Shown here in pieces: positions 35,020-43,779 of a DNA stretch of 55,697 bases (the first letter of the stretch is position 1; every line of letters begins with the position of its first letter). Under the pieces are notes generated by a model. The model ran no database searches. It was not told the DNA's origin and worked only from the letters and a program-made list of their open reading frames with translations. The DNA lies in NCBI GenBank assembly GCA_902589475.1, contig CACITD010000010.1:1-55697 (forward strand), read 5' to 3'. The position numbers and the translations under genes are program-made. The stretch is from an uncultured Alphaproteobacteria bacterium (GTDB taxonomy: Bacteria > Pseudomonadota > Alphaproteobacteria > Thalassobaculales > Thalassobaculaceae).

Positions 35020-36000
35020 CTAAAAATTATTTTGCACTGTTCTAATTTGTTTTAGGGTGCTCGGGGAAAGTGGACCACAATTTACTGATTTGACTGCTTT
35101 AATCAGTTCTTCATTAGTCGCAATTCCAACCTCAATTGTTGATAGATTGGAATTTGATACTGCATACCTTATAGCAAGTTCTGGGAGATCAACGGCGTGT
35201 CCTTCTTTTACAAGATTTTCGAAGTGAAGTGCGCGCGAGACATCCGTCTTGTAGTCTACTCCTGACCCTATTGGTGCTACGTCTTGCATACTTAAAGGGT
35301 GTCTAGCTTCCGTACCGGATAAAGCGCCTCCTGCTAGAATTCGCACGCCAATGCTTCCCATTTCATGACGTCCGCAATTATTCAAAAGTTGTTTGTAGTC
35401 TTGCCCAGGGAAATTTGAAGGAGCCTCTTCCCCGGCTGTTGGGGTTAGAAGGTTATAAAAGACCTGGCTGCTTTCAAATTCACCGGTTTCTACTAAAGCG
35501 TGCAGTGACTCGGTTTTACCTTTTGCCGTAAATCCTAGGTACCTAACAACACCCTTTTCTCTGAGTTTAATGAAAACAGGCAGGACATCATTTATTACTT
35601 GCTGCACGGAAATTGAATCGGACGCAGTTGCGTCGTCAAGTGTGTTATGTAATTGAAATATGTCTACATGATCCCGTCGCAACCTTTTTAAACTTGCTTC
35701 CAAAGATTTTTGTGTCGCGCCTTGGATATCCTCTAGTTCATCTTTAGAAAAACCAATTTTTGTGCTTACAATAATATCTGATCGGTTTCGGCCGAGCGCC
35801 CTTCCAAGATTGGATTCTGATACTGTATCACCATACGAGGGTGCAGTGTCGAAGTGATTTATTCCGTTGTCTCGAGCCCAATCTACGGCCCTATCTTGAT
35901 CGTGGGAGGTGCCTTTTGTCATTAATCCACCGACAGCGCCGCAACCAAAAGTAAGTAGGGATATTTCTAACCCGGTTCTTCCAAATATTCTTTTTTCCAT
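35020..36000 (-). CDS. Aldo/keto reductase
   Basis: NAD(P)H-dependent reductase with a TIM barrel. The ATG at 36000 gives MEKRIFGRTGLEISLLTFGCGAVGG, the normal family N terminus, with AGGAA about 6 bases upstream; an in-frame start at 36054 would add 18 unmatched residues. The protein has 326 residues. The tetrad region is NHFDTAPSYGDTVSESNLG (Asp and Tyr), IIVSTKIGF (Lys) and VDIFQLHNTLD (His). It resembles the subgroup with L-galactose dehydrogenase and similar oxidoreductases. It converges on the CoA-transferase gene and is followed upstream by the alpha/beta hydrolase gene in the same direction. Confidence 0.9.
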   Translation of the reverse strand: MEKRIFGRTGLEISLLTFGCGAVGGLMTKGTSHDQDRAVDWARDNGINHFDTAPSYGDTVSESNLGRALGRNRSDIIVSTKIGFSKDELEDIQGATQKSLEASLKRLRRDHVDIFQLHNTLDDATASDSISVQQVINDVLPVFIKLREKGVVRYLGFTAKGKTESLHALVETGEFESSQVFYNLLTPTAGEEAPSNFPGQDYKQLLNNCGRHEMGSIGVRILAGGALSGTEARHPLSMQDVAPIGSGVDYKTDVSRALHFENLVKEGHAVDLPELAIRYAVSNSNLSTIEVGIATNEELIKAVKSVNCGPLSPSTLKQIRTVQNNF

Positions 36001-36106
36001 ATCGTTTATTCCTAAACTTTGTCTCAAGTAAGTTTTAAGTTTCCGGTTGCTCATTCGTTATAGTTTTGAGAAGTGAGTTTTTGGCAGTTTTGTTGGTATA
36101 TCTTCT

Positions 36107-36862
36107 CTATATAGAATTGGACTGACTGTATGAGGAGAGAAAAACTGAAATATGTCTTAAAGCAAGTTCAATTTTGCGATCATTTTCTTTCCAAGGATAG
36201 AGGCTTACTTGTGAATTTGGGGCAAGTAGCGCCGTTTCCATAGCTGTAGCATATGGATGAGCAGGGATATCGTCTGGCAAAATAAGGATAGGTGTTTCAC
36301 AATTTCTCACAAAATCCCTGTCTACAGTAAAGACGAAATCAGCCCGTTTTGTATACATGTTATTAAGAAACTTCGTTGCCATATCTAAAGTAATTTTTGG
36401 GTTTTTTTGGATCAAATTTGGTATCCAGCCACTAATATTATTCTGAAAGTAAATATCAGGGTGGCTCGATGTAAAACCGCTAGGATGGACCAAAGTGGCA
36501 CAGGTCACACGATGTTTAGCTTTTCTTAACAAATTCCAAATCAAAGGACCACCAATACAGAACCCTAGCACCATAAACTTCTCTATGCCCAGATAGTCCA
36601 TAAGGGTGAGTTGGTCCTCTGTGAAGCTATCCCAGGTTTTTTCAATTTCAAGTGGTCCGATCGTTTTACCATCGTTTGCGTTGCGGAGATCAAGTGCGAT
36701 TACACGATATTTGTTTGAAAATTCTGATATTGGATTGAAGGCATGGTTTTTTAAGCCTGCTACAGTAGCATTCAATCCACCTCCTGGCAGCACTAAAAGG
36801 GGAAACCCTGTGCCTGCTTCTTCATAATATATTTCAACGCCGTTCTTTTTTATGATTGGCAT
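36107..36862 (-). CDS. Alpha/beta hydrolase with Cys nucleophile motif
   Basis: A 251-residue hydrolase. The oxyanion region is LLVLPGGGLNATV and the nucleophile elbow reads VLGFCIGGPLIW, so Cys102 takes the place of the usual Ser, as in dienelactone hydrolases (G-x-C-x-G). A possible acid is in LPDDIPAHP, and the catalytic His may be in ALRHISVF. The ATG at 36862 is chosen because GGGAG (36868-36872) lies 5 bases upstream; the ATG at 36874 overlaps that site. Same strand as the aldo/keto reductase (about 106 bases apart). Overall it looks like the epoxide hydrolase/esterase group rather than classic DLH, so activity is open. Confidence 0.85.
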   Translation of the reverse strand: MPIIKKNGVEIYYEEAGTGFPLLVLPGGGLNATVAGLKNHAFNPISEFSNKYRVIALDLRNANDGKTIGPLEIEKTWDSFTEDQLTLMDYLGIEKFMVLGFCIGGPLIWNLLRKAKHRVTCATLVHPSGFTSSHPDIYFQNNISGWIPNLIQKNPKITLDMATKFLNNMYTKRADFVFTVDRDFVRNCETPILILPDDIPAHPYATAMETALLAPNSQVSLYPWKENDRKIELALRHISVFLSSYSQSNSI

Positions 36863-37064
36863 AATAGCTCCCATCGTGGAAAGTCATTCTAATAATATTT
36901 AGTTTGATGTAATTGATTCTTGATAAATACCATTATTGTAATAGCGCGATTAATATAAAAAAATAACTTATAACATCGTAAATTTGAAAAGCTTAAAGAG
37001 ATAATCGATAGAAAGTTGAACGGGATATTAAAAGATTAGGCTGTTGTTTTGGGGAGTTGTTTAA

Positions 37065-38045
37065 ATGAAAACACTAATAAATGGCCGATGGACAGATCGT
37101 AAAGAGGAAAAACAATCTAACGATGGATCCTTTAAACGAAAGGATACAGAATTTCGTAATTGGATAACTCCCGATGGCTCTCCTGGAGAAACGGGAGTGG
37201 GTGGTTTCAAAGCAGAGAGTGGTCGATACCATCTGTATGTTTCTTTGGCCTGTCCTTGGGCCCACCGAACCCTGATATTCAGAAAGTTAAAAAATCTTGA
37301 GCCCCACATAGGTGTGTCGATCGTTCATCCCATAATGTTGGAGAATGGTTGGGAGTTCAGGACTGACTTTTCGCAATGTACAGGTGATCAAATACTAGGG
37401 AAAAATAGTATCTTTGAAGTATACTTAGCAGCCGATAAAAATATTACAAGCAGAGCCAGTGTGCCAGTTCTTTGGGATGTGAAGCAGGCTACTATAGTGT
37501 CTAATGAAAGCTCTGAAATAATACGAATGTTTAATTTCGCTTTTGAGAAAATTAGCGTTAACGAATTGGATTTTTATCCAAGGAAATTAAGAACGGAAAT
37601 AGATGAATTAAACGCTATGATCTACGAAAATGTGAATAATGGTGTATATAAAACAGGCTTTGCCACCTCGCAAAAGTCGTATACAGAATCCTTTATGAAA
37701 TTATTTGAGTGTCTTGAGGAATTAGAAAAAAGGCTTTCAATCACACGCTTTTTATTAGGCGATAAAATAACCGAGGCGGATTGGCGGCTATTTACTACAT
37801 TGGTTAGGTTTGATGCTGTATATGTTGGTCATTTTAAATGCAACAAAAAAAGGTTGTGTGACTATCCAAATCTCTGGGGCTACACCAGGGAGCTTTATCA
37901 ACAACCCGGTGTCTCAGAAACGGTGGACTTAGAACATATCAAACACCACTACTATGGAAGTCATAAAATGATCAATCCGAACGGGATAATTCCCTCAGGA
38001 CCTTTTATCAATTTTCATGATGCACATTATAGGCAGCCGTCCTAG
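37065..38045 (+). CDS. Glutathionyl-hydroquinone reductase (GST Xi/omega-like)
   Basis: Removes glutathione from glutathionyl-hydroquinones, as PcpF and YqjG do. The 326-residue protein has the class signature ACPWAHRTLIFRKL with the catalytic Cys63, preceded by the conserved RWITPDG-like RNWITPDGSPGETG region and followed by HPIMLENGWEF. Later motifs include VPVLWDVKQATIVSNESSEIIRMFN and ITEADWRLFTTLVRFDAVYVGHFKCN, both typical of the group. GGGGAG lies 8 bases before the ATG. It appears monocistronic in a neighbourhood of catabolic genes and may protect against quinones formed in aromatic breakdown. Confidence 0.92.
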   Translation: MKTLINGRWTDRKEEKQSNDGSFKRKDTEFRNWITPDGSPGETGVGGFKAESGRYHLYVSLACPWAHRTLIFRKLKNLEPHIGVSIVHPIMLENGWEFRTDFSQCTGDQILGKNSIFEVYLAADKNITSRASVPVLWDVKQATIVSNESSEIIRMFNFAFEKISVNELDFYPRKLRTEIDELNAMIYENVNNGVYKTGFATSQKSYTESFMKLFECLEELEKRLSITRFLLGDKITEADWRLFTTLVRFDAVYVGHFKCNKKRLCDYPNLWGYTRELYQQPGVSETVDLEHIKHHYYGSHKMINPNGIIPSGPFINFHDAHYRQPS

Positions 38046-38113
38046 CTTGCTCGCCGTGTCCTTTATTTTTAGCTGATAGTTGGTGTAGGGCGGCAGCGGG
38101 TCTTCTACGGCGA

Positions 38114-38464
38114 TTATTTCATTGTCTTTGAGAGCATTTTCAATAGCTGAAGATAAACGACTGATGCCGCTTCAAATACATGTTGTTCAGGATTTTTTTT
38201 GCAAATAGTCTCTACCGCTAACCAGATTTCTTTCGGTTTACTTAAATCAAAAACGGGTTGACTATGAACCAGTGCAAGTGATGACATGAAACCAAATACC
38301 CATTGCTTGTAAACGTCTTTATTAAAGTTTTTCTTGTCAATGAAATCTATCATAGTGGTGCATTGCGCAGACCCGGTGCCGATTAATGGTGGCTTTTCTT
38401 GAGCAACAGATATGCTCACCGTTGATAAAAATATGATGACAATGTATGTGGAAAAAATCTTCAT
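38114..38464 (-). CDS. Small exported protein, Rap1a/HdeA-like pattern
   Basis: A 116-residue protein with a clear signal peptide (MKIFSTYIVIIFLSTVSISVAQ, cleavage likely after SVA or AQ). The mature part has exactly two cysteines (Cys35 and Cys88). The spacing QC-x18-WVFGFMSSLAL and AVETICKKNP-x10-VVYLQLL recalls Rap1a/Tai immunity proteins and HdeA-type small periplasmic folds held by one disulfide. That resemblance is by eye and weak. It stands alone between two convergent or co-directional genes, and no toxin gene is adjacent. Function unknown. Confidence 0.7.
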   Translation of the reverse strand: MKIFSTYIVIIFLSTVSISVAQEKPPLIGTGSAQCTTMIDFIDKKNFNKDVYKQWVFGFMSSLALVHSQPVFDLSKPKEIWLAVETICKKNPEQHVFEAASVVYLQLLKMLSKTMK

Positions 38465-38596
38465 TAAATTTTGCTCTATCTATAGGTGGATTTCTGGATT
38501 CAGCGTCGATTGTTTTAATGGCTTCAACAGGAGTTCGTTTCAGATATTACCATTCTAAATAAGTGAATGAGCTCAAAGTCAATACAGGTAATTTCA

Positions 38597-40555
38597 TTAA
38601 CCTTCAATTATATAAACGGAAGGTTCACGAGTTTTGTCTTCGCGTCCCGTAAAGGGATTGATTAATTTTTCCCCCGAATTAAGATTTTCTTCTAACCCCA
38701 CCCGTATAGTTTTATTTTGGTTATTTATTAATCTGTGTGTCTTGTCATCCTTTTTCACTTGCCAAGGACCATCCATACCTAATCGCTGTATTAGTTCTGA
38801 GACTATATTACTCGCCACACGCGGATTAAAGCGTCTGTCAACAAGCCCAGTTCTAGTGAAATATCCCCGATCAGCGTCATCGAAGGTATCCATTATAACG
38901 TTTACGTTATTACCGATTGCCGCCAAGCAGATATCGCCAAATCGTAATGTATTGGAAATTTCGTCATCAAAACGCTCAGCAGGACTGGCTTCTGTAGACT
39001 TAACGTATAGATAAGGTTTGCATCCCGTCGCATTTGCGAATTTTTGCACCACTTCGGAAGCCTTCCAAGGGCAGTCTCCCCTGGTAATTGTAAATTGCAC
39101 GCCAGAAACCAGATGCTTATTATCAGACAGGAAGTTACTTAGTTCTCCCGTCTCAGATAAACTGAAGCCGTGGCTTATTAGATGGTTAAATTTGCCTCCG
39201 GATGTTTTTGCGCTGTCTTTGCGATTCACTCTCGATAAAATGATATCTAAACCAAACTGATTGGTAAGGTCGTTTAATACCCTTGTGTACTCTTTAATTT
39301 TATCCCACGATATAACAATTTCGAGTTGAGAAATAAGGTCGGTGTTTTCTCGGATCAGACTGATTTGTTCTTCTGTGGGAATATCATAAACGTAGACATG
39401 AAAATTATGCCCTACGTCTCTCATCAATCCCATTCGTCTTCGTGTTTTTTCGTCCTCTAGGTCTTGAATGGGAACACGCAAACCGCGAATTCCCATCTCC
39501 CATATAGCCATTATAGGATAGTCATTCCGTGCTATTTTTCGTCTAAACTCATCGACCGCACCGGAAGGCGACACTGTCAACTCCTCGGCCCACGCGTGCC
39601 GCATATCAATGTAAATATTTTGAATGTCCACCGTTTTTACATGAGGCCGTTTTACGACCGGGGGAGCCGAGATTGGACCGTCAGCTAAGCATCCAGCAAA
39701 ACTGCGGTGGTAGTGAGCGACATGTCCCTTTTCGTATATCTCTAACGTAATGTGCCCAAGTTTCGCCGTGTCATTCCGACCCTGTTGACTACCGCCATCT
39801 ATTCGATACATTTCAGAATAGTCGTGTCGAACAAAACATGTAGACGGTACAATATAATATTCCGTTTCGCCGATAACATCGTACCAAAAATTATGCACAT
39901 GCGCTGTGAATAACGCCTCGGGCTTGTAAGTCTCAATCAGGTTAATTAGCCAGCTTCTTCCAGGTTCGTCTATATTATCATAACTTTCTGGTTCCTTTGG
40001 ATTTGAAACGTAAAGAGGATAGTGGCTAAATAAAAATATGCGCTTGCTTCTATTTTCTTTCAGATCAGCCTCTAGCCAGTTGGCCTGCTTTATTTCTCTA
40101 GGGTCCCCTGAATTGATTAGGGGTGAATTAATAATAACGAAGTGACAATTTTCATAATTGAACGAAAAAAAATCTTGGCCAAAATGATCTCGGTATAGAT
40201 CAATGTGCTCTTTGTTGACCATTCCTGCAGGCATCCATGTTACCGGTTTATCGCCGATATCATGGTTGCCTGGCATTAAGTGCAGAGGAATAGTCAGTCT
40301 TGAGGCGATCGAATGAAAGTTTTCTGCTGCAGCATCGTAACTAGGTAATTCAGGCACTGGGTTTACCATGTCACCTAAATGAATGCAGAATTTAGAATCA
40401 CTTTGTTTGATTTGATCGAAAATATATCGTGCTCGTGGGTTAGCTTCCGCATTTGCAGGATATGGAGACGCAGAAAAATCTTCAGCTTCGTTTATATGGG
40501 TATCAGAAATAAGCGAAACTCTAAAAGCTAGTTTTTGCGACGGTCTGCGTTTCAA
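38597..40555 (-). CDS. Metallophosphoesterase fused to a C-terminal TIM-barrel-like domain
   Basis: The 652-residue protein has a calcineurin-like phosphoesterase domain in residues 10-290. Metal ligands are Asp18 and His20 (SDTHI), Asp62 (HLGDMV), Asn97-His98 (PGNHD), His178 (FSHYPLY) and His219/His221 (TAHVHNF). Residues from about 305 to 630 are a second domain with strand-helix repeats such as IRGLRVPIQDL, FHVYVYDIP, LEIVISWDKI, LDIILSRVN, GVQFTITRGD, KPYLYVKSTE and VNVIMDTFDDADRGYFTRTG. This pattern looks like a TIM barrel of the sugar-isomerase or glycosidase kind. No signal peptide is visible. The substrate is unknown; a phosphodiester on a sugar or lipid is only a guess. Confidence 0.82.
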   Translation of the reverse strand: MKRRPSQKLAFRVSLISDTHINEAEDFSASPYPANAEANPRARYIFDQIKQSDSKFCIHLGDMVNPVPELPSYDAAAENFHSIASRLTIPLHLMPGNHDIGDKPVTWMPAGMVNKEHIDLYRDHFGQDFFSFNYENCHFVIINSPLINSGDPREIKQANWLEADLKENRSKRIFLFSHYPLYVSNPKEPESYDNIDEPGRSWLINLIETYKPEALFTAHVHNFWYDVIGETEYYIVPSTCFVRHDYSEMYRIDGGSQQGRNDTAKLGHITLEIYEKGHVAHYHRSFAGCLADGPISAPPVVKRPHVKTVDIQNIYIDMRHAWAEELTVSPSGAVDEFRRKIARNDYPIMAIWEMGIRGLRVPIQDLEDEKTRRRMGLMRDVGHNFHVYVYDIPTEEQISLIRENTDLISQLEIVISWDKIKEYTRVLNDLTNQFGLDIILSRVNRKDSAKTSGGKFNHLISHGFSLSETGELSNFLSDNKHLVSGVQFTITRGDCPWKASEVVQKFANATGCKPYLYVKSTEASPAERFDDEISNTLRFGDICLAAIGNNVNVIMDTFDDADRGYFTRTGLVDRRFNPRVASNIVSELIQRLGMDGPWQVKKDDKTHRLINNQNKTIRVGLEENLNSGEKLINPFTGREDKTREPSVYIIEG

Positions 40556-40738
40556 TTTTTTACTTCCATTCTTCGGTAAATGTTTTGAGAAATTGTATTG
40601 CTTGTCGTTTAAAAATGTAAACTTATTAAAATACTAAGCATCAGTCTGGTTTAATGCAAAATACACTAGCCTCTTTCTATTCATTCTCATAATGTAATTG
40701 TTCTTGAAATAGAATTTTCGAAATGGGAGGAATTATTA

Positions 40739-42397
40739 ATGGCGAAGATCAATGGTGCGACCCTGATCGCTCGGAGTCTCAAGGAACAGGGAATTGATCA
40801 TTTATTCGGTGTAGTGGGTTTCCCGGTAGGACCAATCGCGGAGGCAGCACAAAAAGAAGGCATCAATTATGTTGGGATGCGTAACGAGCAAGCAGCTTCC
40901 TATGCTGCTCAGGCATATGGCTATATGACTGGCCGACCCGGAGCTTGCATCGTTGTAACAGGACCTGGCGTTGTGCATGGTCTGGCAGGATTAGCAAATG
41001 CTCAACAGAATTGCTGGCCAATGATACTAATCGGCGGCGCTTCTCAAACCTACCGAGGTGGAATGGGTGCTTTCCAAGAAGAGCGACAGGTTCTTATCAC
41101 AAGTCCATTTTGTAAATTTTCACATGCCGTTGATAGTGTGGAACGTATTCCGTACTACGTAGAGATGGCCACCCGTCATTCAATTTATGGCCGCCCCGGC
41201 GCCTGTTACATAGATATGCCAGATGACATTATTCAGGGGGAATGTGAGCTCGACGATATAATAAAGGTCGATCGGGTTCCAGAGCCACCAAAAATGATTG
41301 CACCTGCTGAAAATATTGAAGCTGCTTTAAATGTTCTTGAGAGTGCAGAGCGGCCCCTGGTCTTAGTAGGCAAGGGAATGGCTTGGGCTCAAGCTGAAGA
41401 CGAGGTGCGGGCCTTTATTGATCGAACGCAGCTCCCTTTCGTAAGATCGCCAATGGGTAAAGGTGTAATTCCGGACGATCATCCGCTCGCCGCCTCAGCC
41501 GCTAGAACATTGGCCTTGCAACAGGCCGATGTTGTTTTTCTTATGGGTGCACGCTTTAATTGGATATTCCACTTTGGTCTACCACCGAGGTTTTCTCCAG
41601 ATGTAAAGGTAATTCAATTAGACATCTCGCCAGAAGAAATAGGCCATAACAAGCCTGCCGAAGTAGCTTTAGTGGGCGATGGTAAAGCAATTATGAGCCA
41701 GATGAATCAAGCTTTGGATGGCAGACAGTGGTTTTACCCAAAAGATACCCCATGGCGGACCGCATTAAGTGAAAAAATTTCATCTAACGTAGAGACCATT
41801 AAAGCGCAGGTAAATGATGACACAGCTCCGGCAGGCTATTACCGGGCCTTAAGAGATGTAGCAGCATGGATGCCTGATAATGCAATTTTGAGTGCTGAAG
41901 GTGCAGGTACCATGGATATAGGGCTTACTCAGTTACCTGTTTCAAATGCTCGTTCATGTTTAAATGCTGGAACTTACGGTACTATGGGAGTTGGTCTTGG
42001 TCATGCAGTTGCAGCATGTGTTGTTCACCCAGACCGGCCAGTTATTCATCTTTCTGGGGACTCGGCTATAGGGTTCTCTGGGATGGAGATGGAGACATTA
42101 GTACGTTATAATTTGCCCGCTAAAATCGTTGTATTAAACAACGGTGGTATTGGACCTGGTATGCCAGAAATTCCAGATGACCCGATGATGAAACTGAAGC
42201 CGAATGCGTTAATATATGGTGCACGTTACGATAAGATGATGGAAGACTTCGGTGGAAAAGGTTTCTTTGTAGAGGATCCCAACGACATTCCCGCAGCATT
42301 AGAAGAGGCGATGGCTTTTCCAGGGCCAGCATTGGTCAATATCGTGATTTCTCAAAATTCGTCACGTAAACCTCAAAAGTTTGCATGGAATTCATAA
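40739..42397 (+). CDS. ThDP enzyme, 2-hydroxyacyl-CoA lyase / oxalyl-CoA decarboxylase family
   Basis: A 552-residue three-domain ThDP enzyme. The catalytic Glu50 is in VGMRNEQAASYAAQAYGY. VVTGPGVVHGLAGLANAQQNCWP, MGAFQEERQ, YGRPGACYIDMPDD and ALQQADVVFLMGARFNWIFHFGLPPRF closely follow the pattern of human HACL1 and bacterial oxalyl-CoA decarboxylases. The ThDP-Mg motif is GDSAIGFSGMEMETLVRYN ending in VVLNNGG. The C terminus ends SSRKPQKFAWN, which resembles HACL1 more than oxalyl-CoA decarboxylase; I therefore favour a lyase that splits 2-hydroxyacyl-CoA into an aldehyde and formyl-CoA. GGGAGG precedes the ATG. An MFS gene follows. Confidence 0.9.
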   Translation: MAKINGATLIARSLKEQGIDHLFGVVGFPVGPIAEAAQKEGINYVGMRNEQAASYAAQAYGYMTGRPGACIVVTGPGVVHGLAGLANAQQNCWPMILIGGASQTYRGGMGAFQEERQVLITSPFCKFSHAVDSVERIPYYVEMATRHSIYGRPGACYIDMPDDIIQGECELDDIIKVDRVPEPPKMIAPAENIEAALNVLESAERPLVLVGKGMAWAQAEDEVRAFIDRTQLPFVRSPMGKGVIPDDHPLAASAARTLALQQADVVFLMGARFNWIFHFGLPPRFSPDVKVIQLDISPEEIGHNKPAEVALVGDGKAIMSQMNQALDGRQWFYPKDTPWRTALSEKISSNVETIKAQVNDDTAPAGYYRALRDVAAWMPDNAILSAEGAGTMDIGLTQLPVSNARSCLNAGTYGTMGVGLGHAVAACVVHPDRPVIHLSGDSAIGFSGMEMETLVRYNLPAKIVVLNNGGIGPGMPEIPDDPMMKLKPNALIYGARYDKMMEDFGGKGFFVEDPNDIPAALEEAMAFPGPALVNIVISQNSSRKPQKFAWNS

Positions 42398-42418
42398 TTA
42401 CGTATAATTTTAAGAGAT

Positions 42419-42440
42419 AGGGGCTAAAAAGGCCCCTGTT
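42419..42440 (+). terminator. GC-rich hairpin after the ThDP enzyme gene
   Basis: AGGGGC (42419-42424) and GCCCCT (42432-42437) form a perfect stem with a loop TAAAAAG, followed by GTTTC. The stem is strong for this AT-rich region, but the T-run is short. Confidence 0.5.
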
Positions 42441-42558
42441 TCACCCCGGACTTTTGCTCAATTTCTCGAGATCGAGTTAGCTATATCGTTCAAATTGCTC
42501 TTACTTTAAAAAAGTCTTGGCGAGCTGATGTATATCTTGTTTTTTTTGTGGAAGTGAA

Positions 42559-43719
42559 ATGACTAACCGTTGGTTTATTCTAGGATTACTTTTCATAACT
42601 AGAATAAGTCTTGGATTTCAATTCCAAACAATGGGATCTACTAGCGACAAAGTTATTTACGAACTCGCACTTAATTATGCGGAGATAGGAACACTAATAG
42701 GACTATTTATGCTGCCAGGCCTCTTCTTGGCTATTCCAGCAGGGTTAGCTGGAAATTTTTTCTCTGATAAAGCTCTCATTGGATTTGGTTTAATTGCATT
42801 AAGCCTTGGTGGAACAATTGCTGGCCTTTCCCAAGGGTTTGGATTTTTATCCGTGGGAAGAGTTATTTGCGGAATTGGCTTTGTAGTCTCCACTATATTT
42901 TTTGCAAAAGTTTTAATTGATTGGTTTGAAGGAAAGGAATTGGCTACTGCAATGAGTGTATTGGTCATGTCCTGGCCTTTTGGAATCGCGATGGGCCAAG
43001 TTGGCCATGGGTGGTTGTCGGCTTCTTTAGATTGGCGTTGGGCTTTTTATATTGCTTCATTATATTGCGCTGTAAGTGCGGCTCTTATGATATTACTCTA
43101 TCGTGGGCCAGTAAAAGAGTTGAGGGAAAATGGTAGCGTTAAGTTTTCCTTAAATAGATCGGAATTCCTACTGACGCTAACAGCGTCATTGGCCTGGGGT
43201 TTTTTCAACGCGGGCTATGTAGTTTATTTAAGTTTTTCTCCTCTTGTCTTAATGAGTTCAGGTCATAGTGCGATAGCCGCTTCTAGTATTGTTAGCGCGG
43301 CTAGTTGGGTAATGATCTTTTCCGGTGCGATTTGTGGTTTCATTTCGGATAAAACTAAACGGCCAAACCTTATTATTTATATCTGCATGGGCGCCTGTAT
43401 ACTAAGTTTTTTAATGTTGTTAAATTTGCCATTCCCTCTTACTTCAGTCCTAATTTTTGGATTAGTAGGGATGGCCCCTGCGGGAATATTGATGGCATTG
43501 TCCGCGGAGGCAATGCGGGTTGAAAGTCGTTCTATTGGCATGGGGGTGTTTTTTATGGGGCAAGTCTTACTTCAATCAACCGCTCCGCCGGTAGCTGGCT
43601 GGTTATATGACGTCACCAACGACGTAAACTTACCAATATTATTTGCCGCTGCCTTATTTTTAGCAACCGGGGTAAGCAACTACTGCTTTCAGTATTTAAA
43701 AATAAAGCACGCAATTTAG
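42559..43719 (+). CDS. MFS transporter
   Basis: A 386-residue permease with about 12 hydrophobic helices. It begins RWFILGLLFITRISLGFQFQ, has a motif-A-like loop after helix 2 (PAGLAGNFFSDKALIG), and FISDKTKRPNLIIY between helices 8 and 9 in the second half. The pattern is closest to the CynX/NimT and organic-anion branches of MFS. It lies 161 bases after the ThDP enzyme gene, beyond a likely terminator, so a separate promoter is probable. The substrate may be an organic acid, by context only. Confidence 0.88.
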   Translation: MTNRWFILGLLFITRISLGFQFQTMGSTSDKVIYELALNYAEIGTLIGLFMLPGLFLAIPAGLAGNFFSDKALIGFGLIALSLGGTIAGLSQGFGFLSVGRVICGIGFVVSTIFFAKVLIDWFEGKELATAMSVLVMSWPFGIAMGQVGHGWLSASLDWRWAFYIASLYCAVSAALMILLYRGPVKELRENGSVKFSLNRSEFLLTLTASLAWGFFNAGYVVYLSFSPLVLMSSGHSAIAASSIVSAASWVMIFSGAICGFISDKTKRPNLIIYICMGACILSFLMLLNLPFPLTSVLIFGLVGMAPAGILMALSAEAMRVESRSIGMGVFFMGQVLLQSTAPPVAGWLYDVTNDVNLPILFAAALFLATGVSNYCFQYLKIKHAI

Positions 43720-43779
43720 ATTCAAACGCTATTAATAGGGAAAGTAATTTGTCCCAGCTTTTTAAAGTCACCAACCTAT

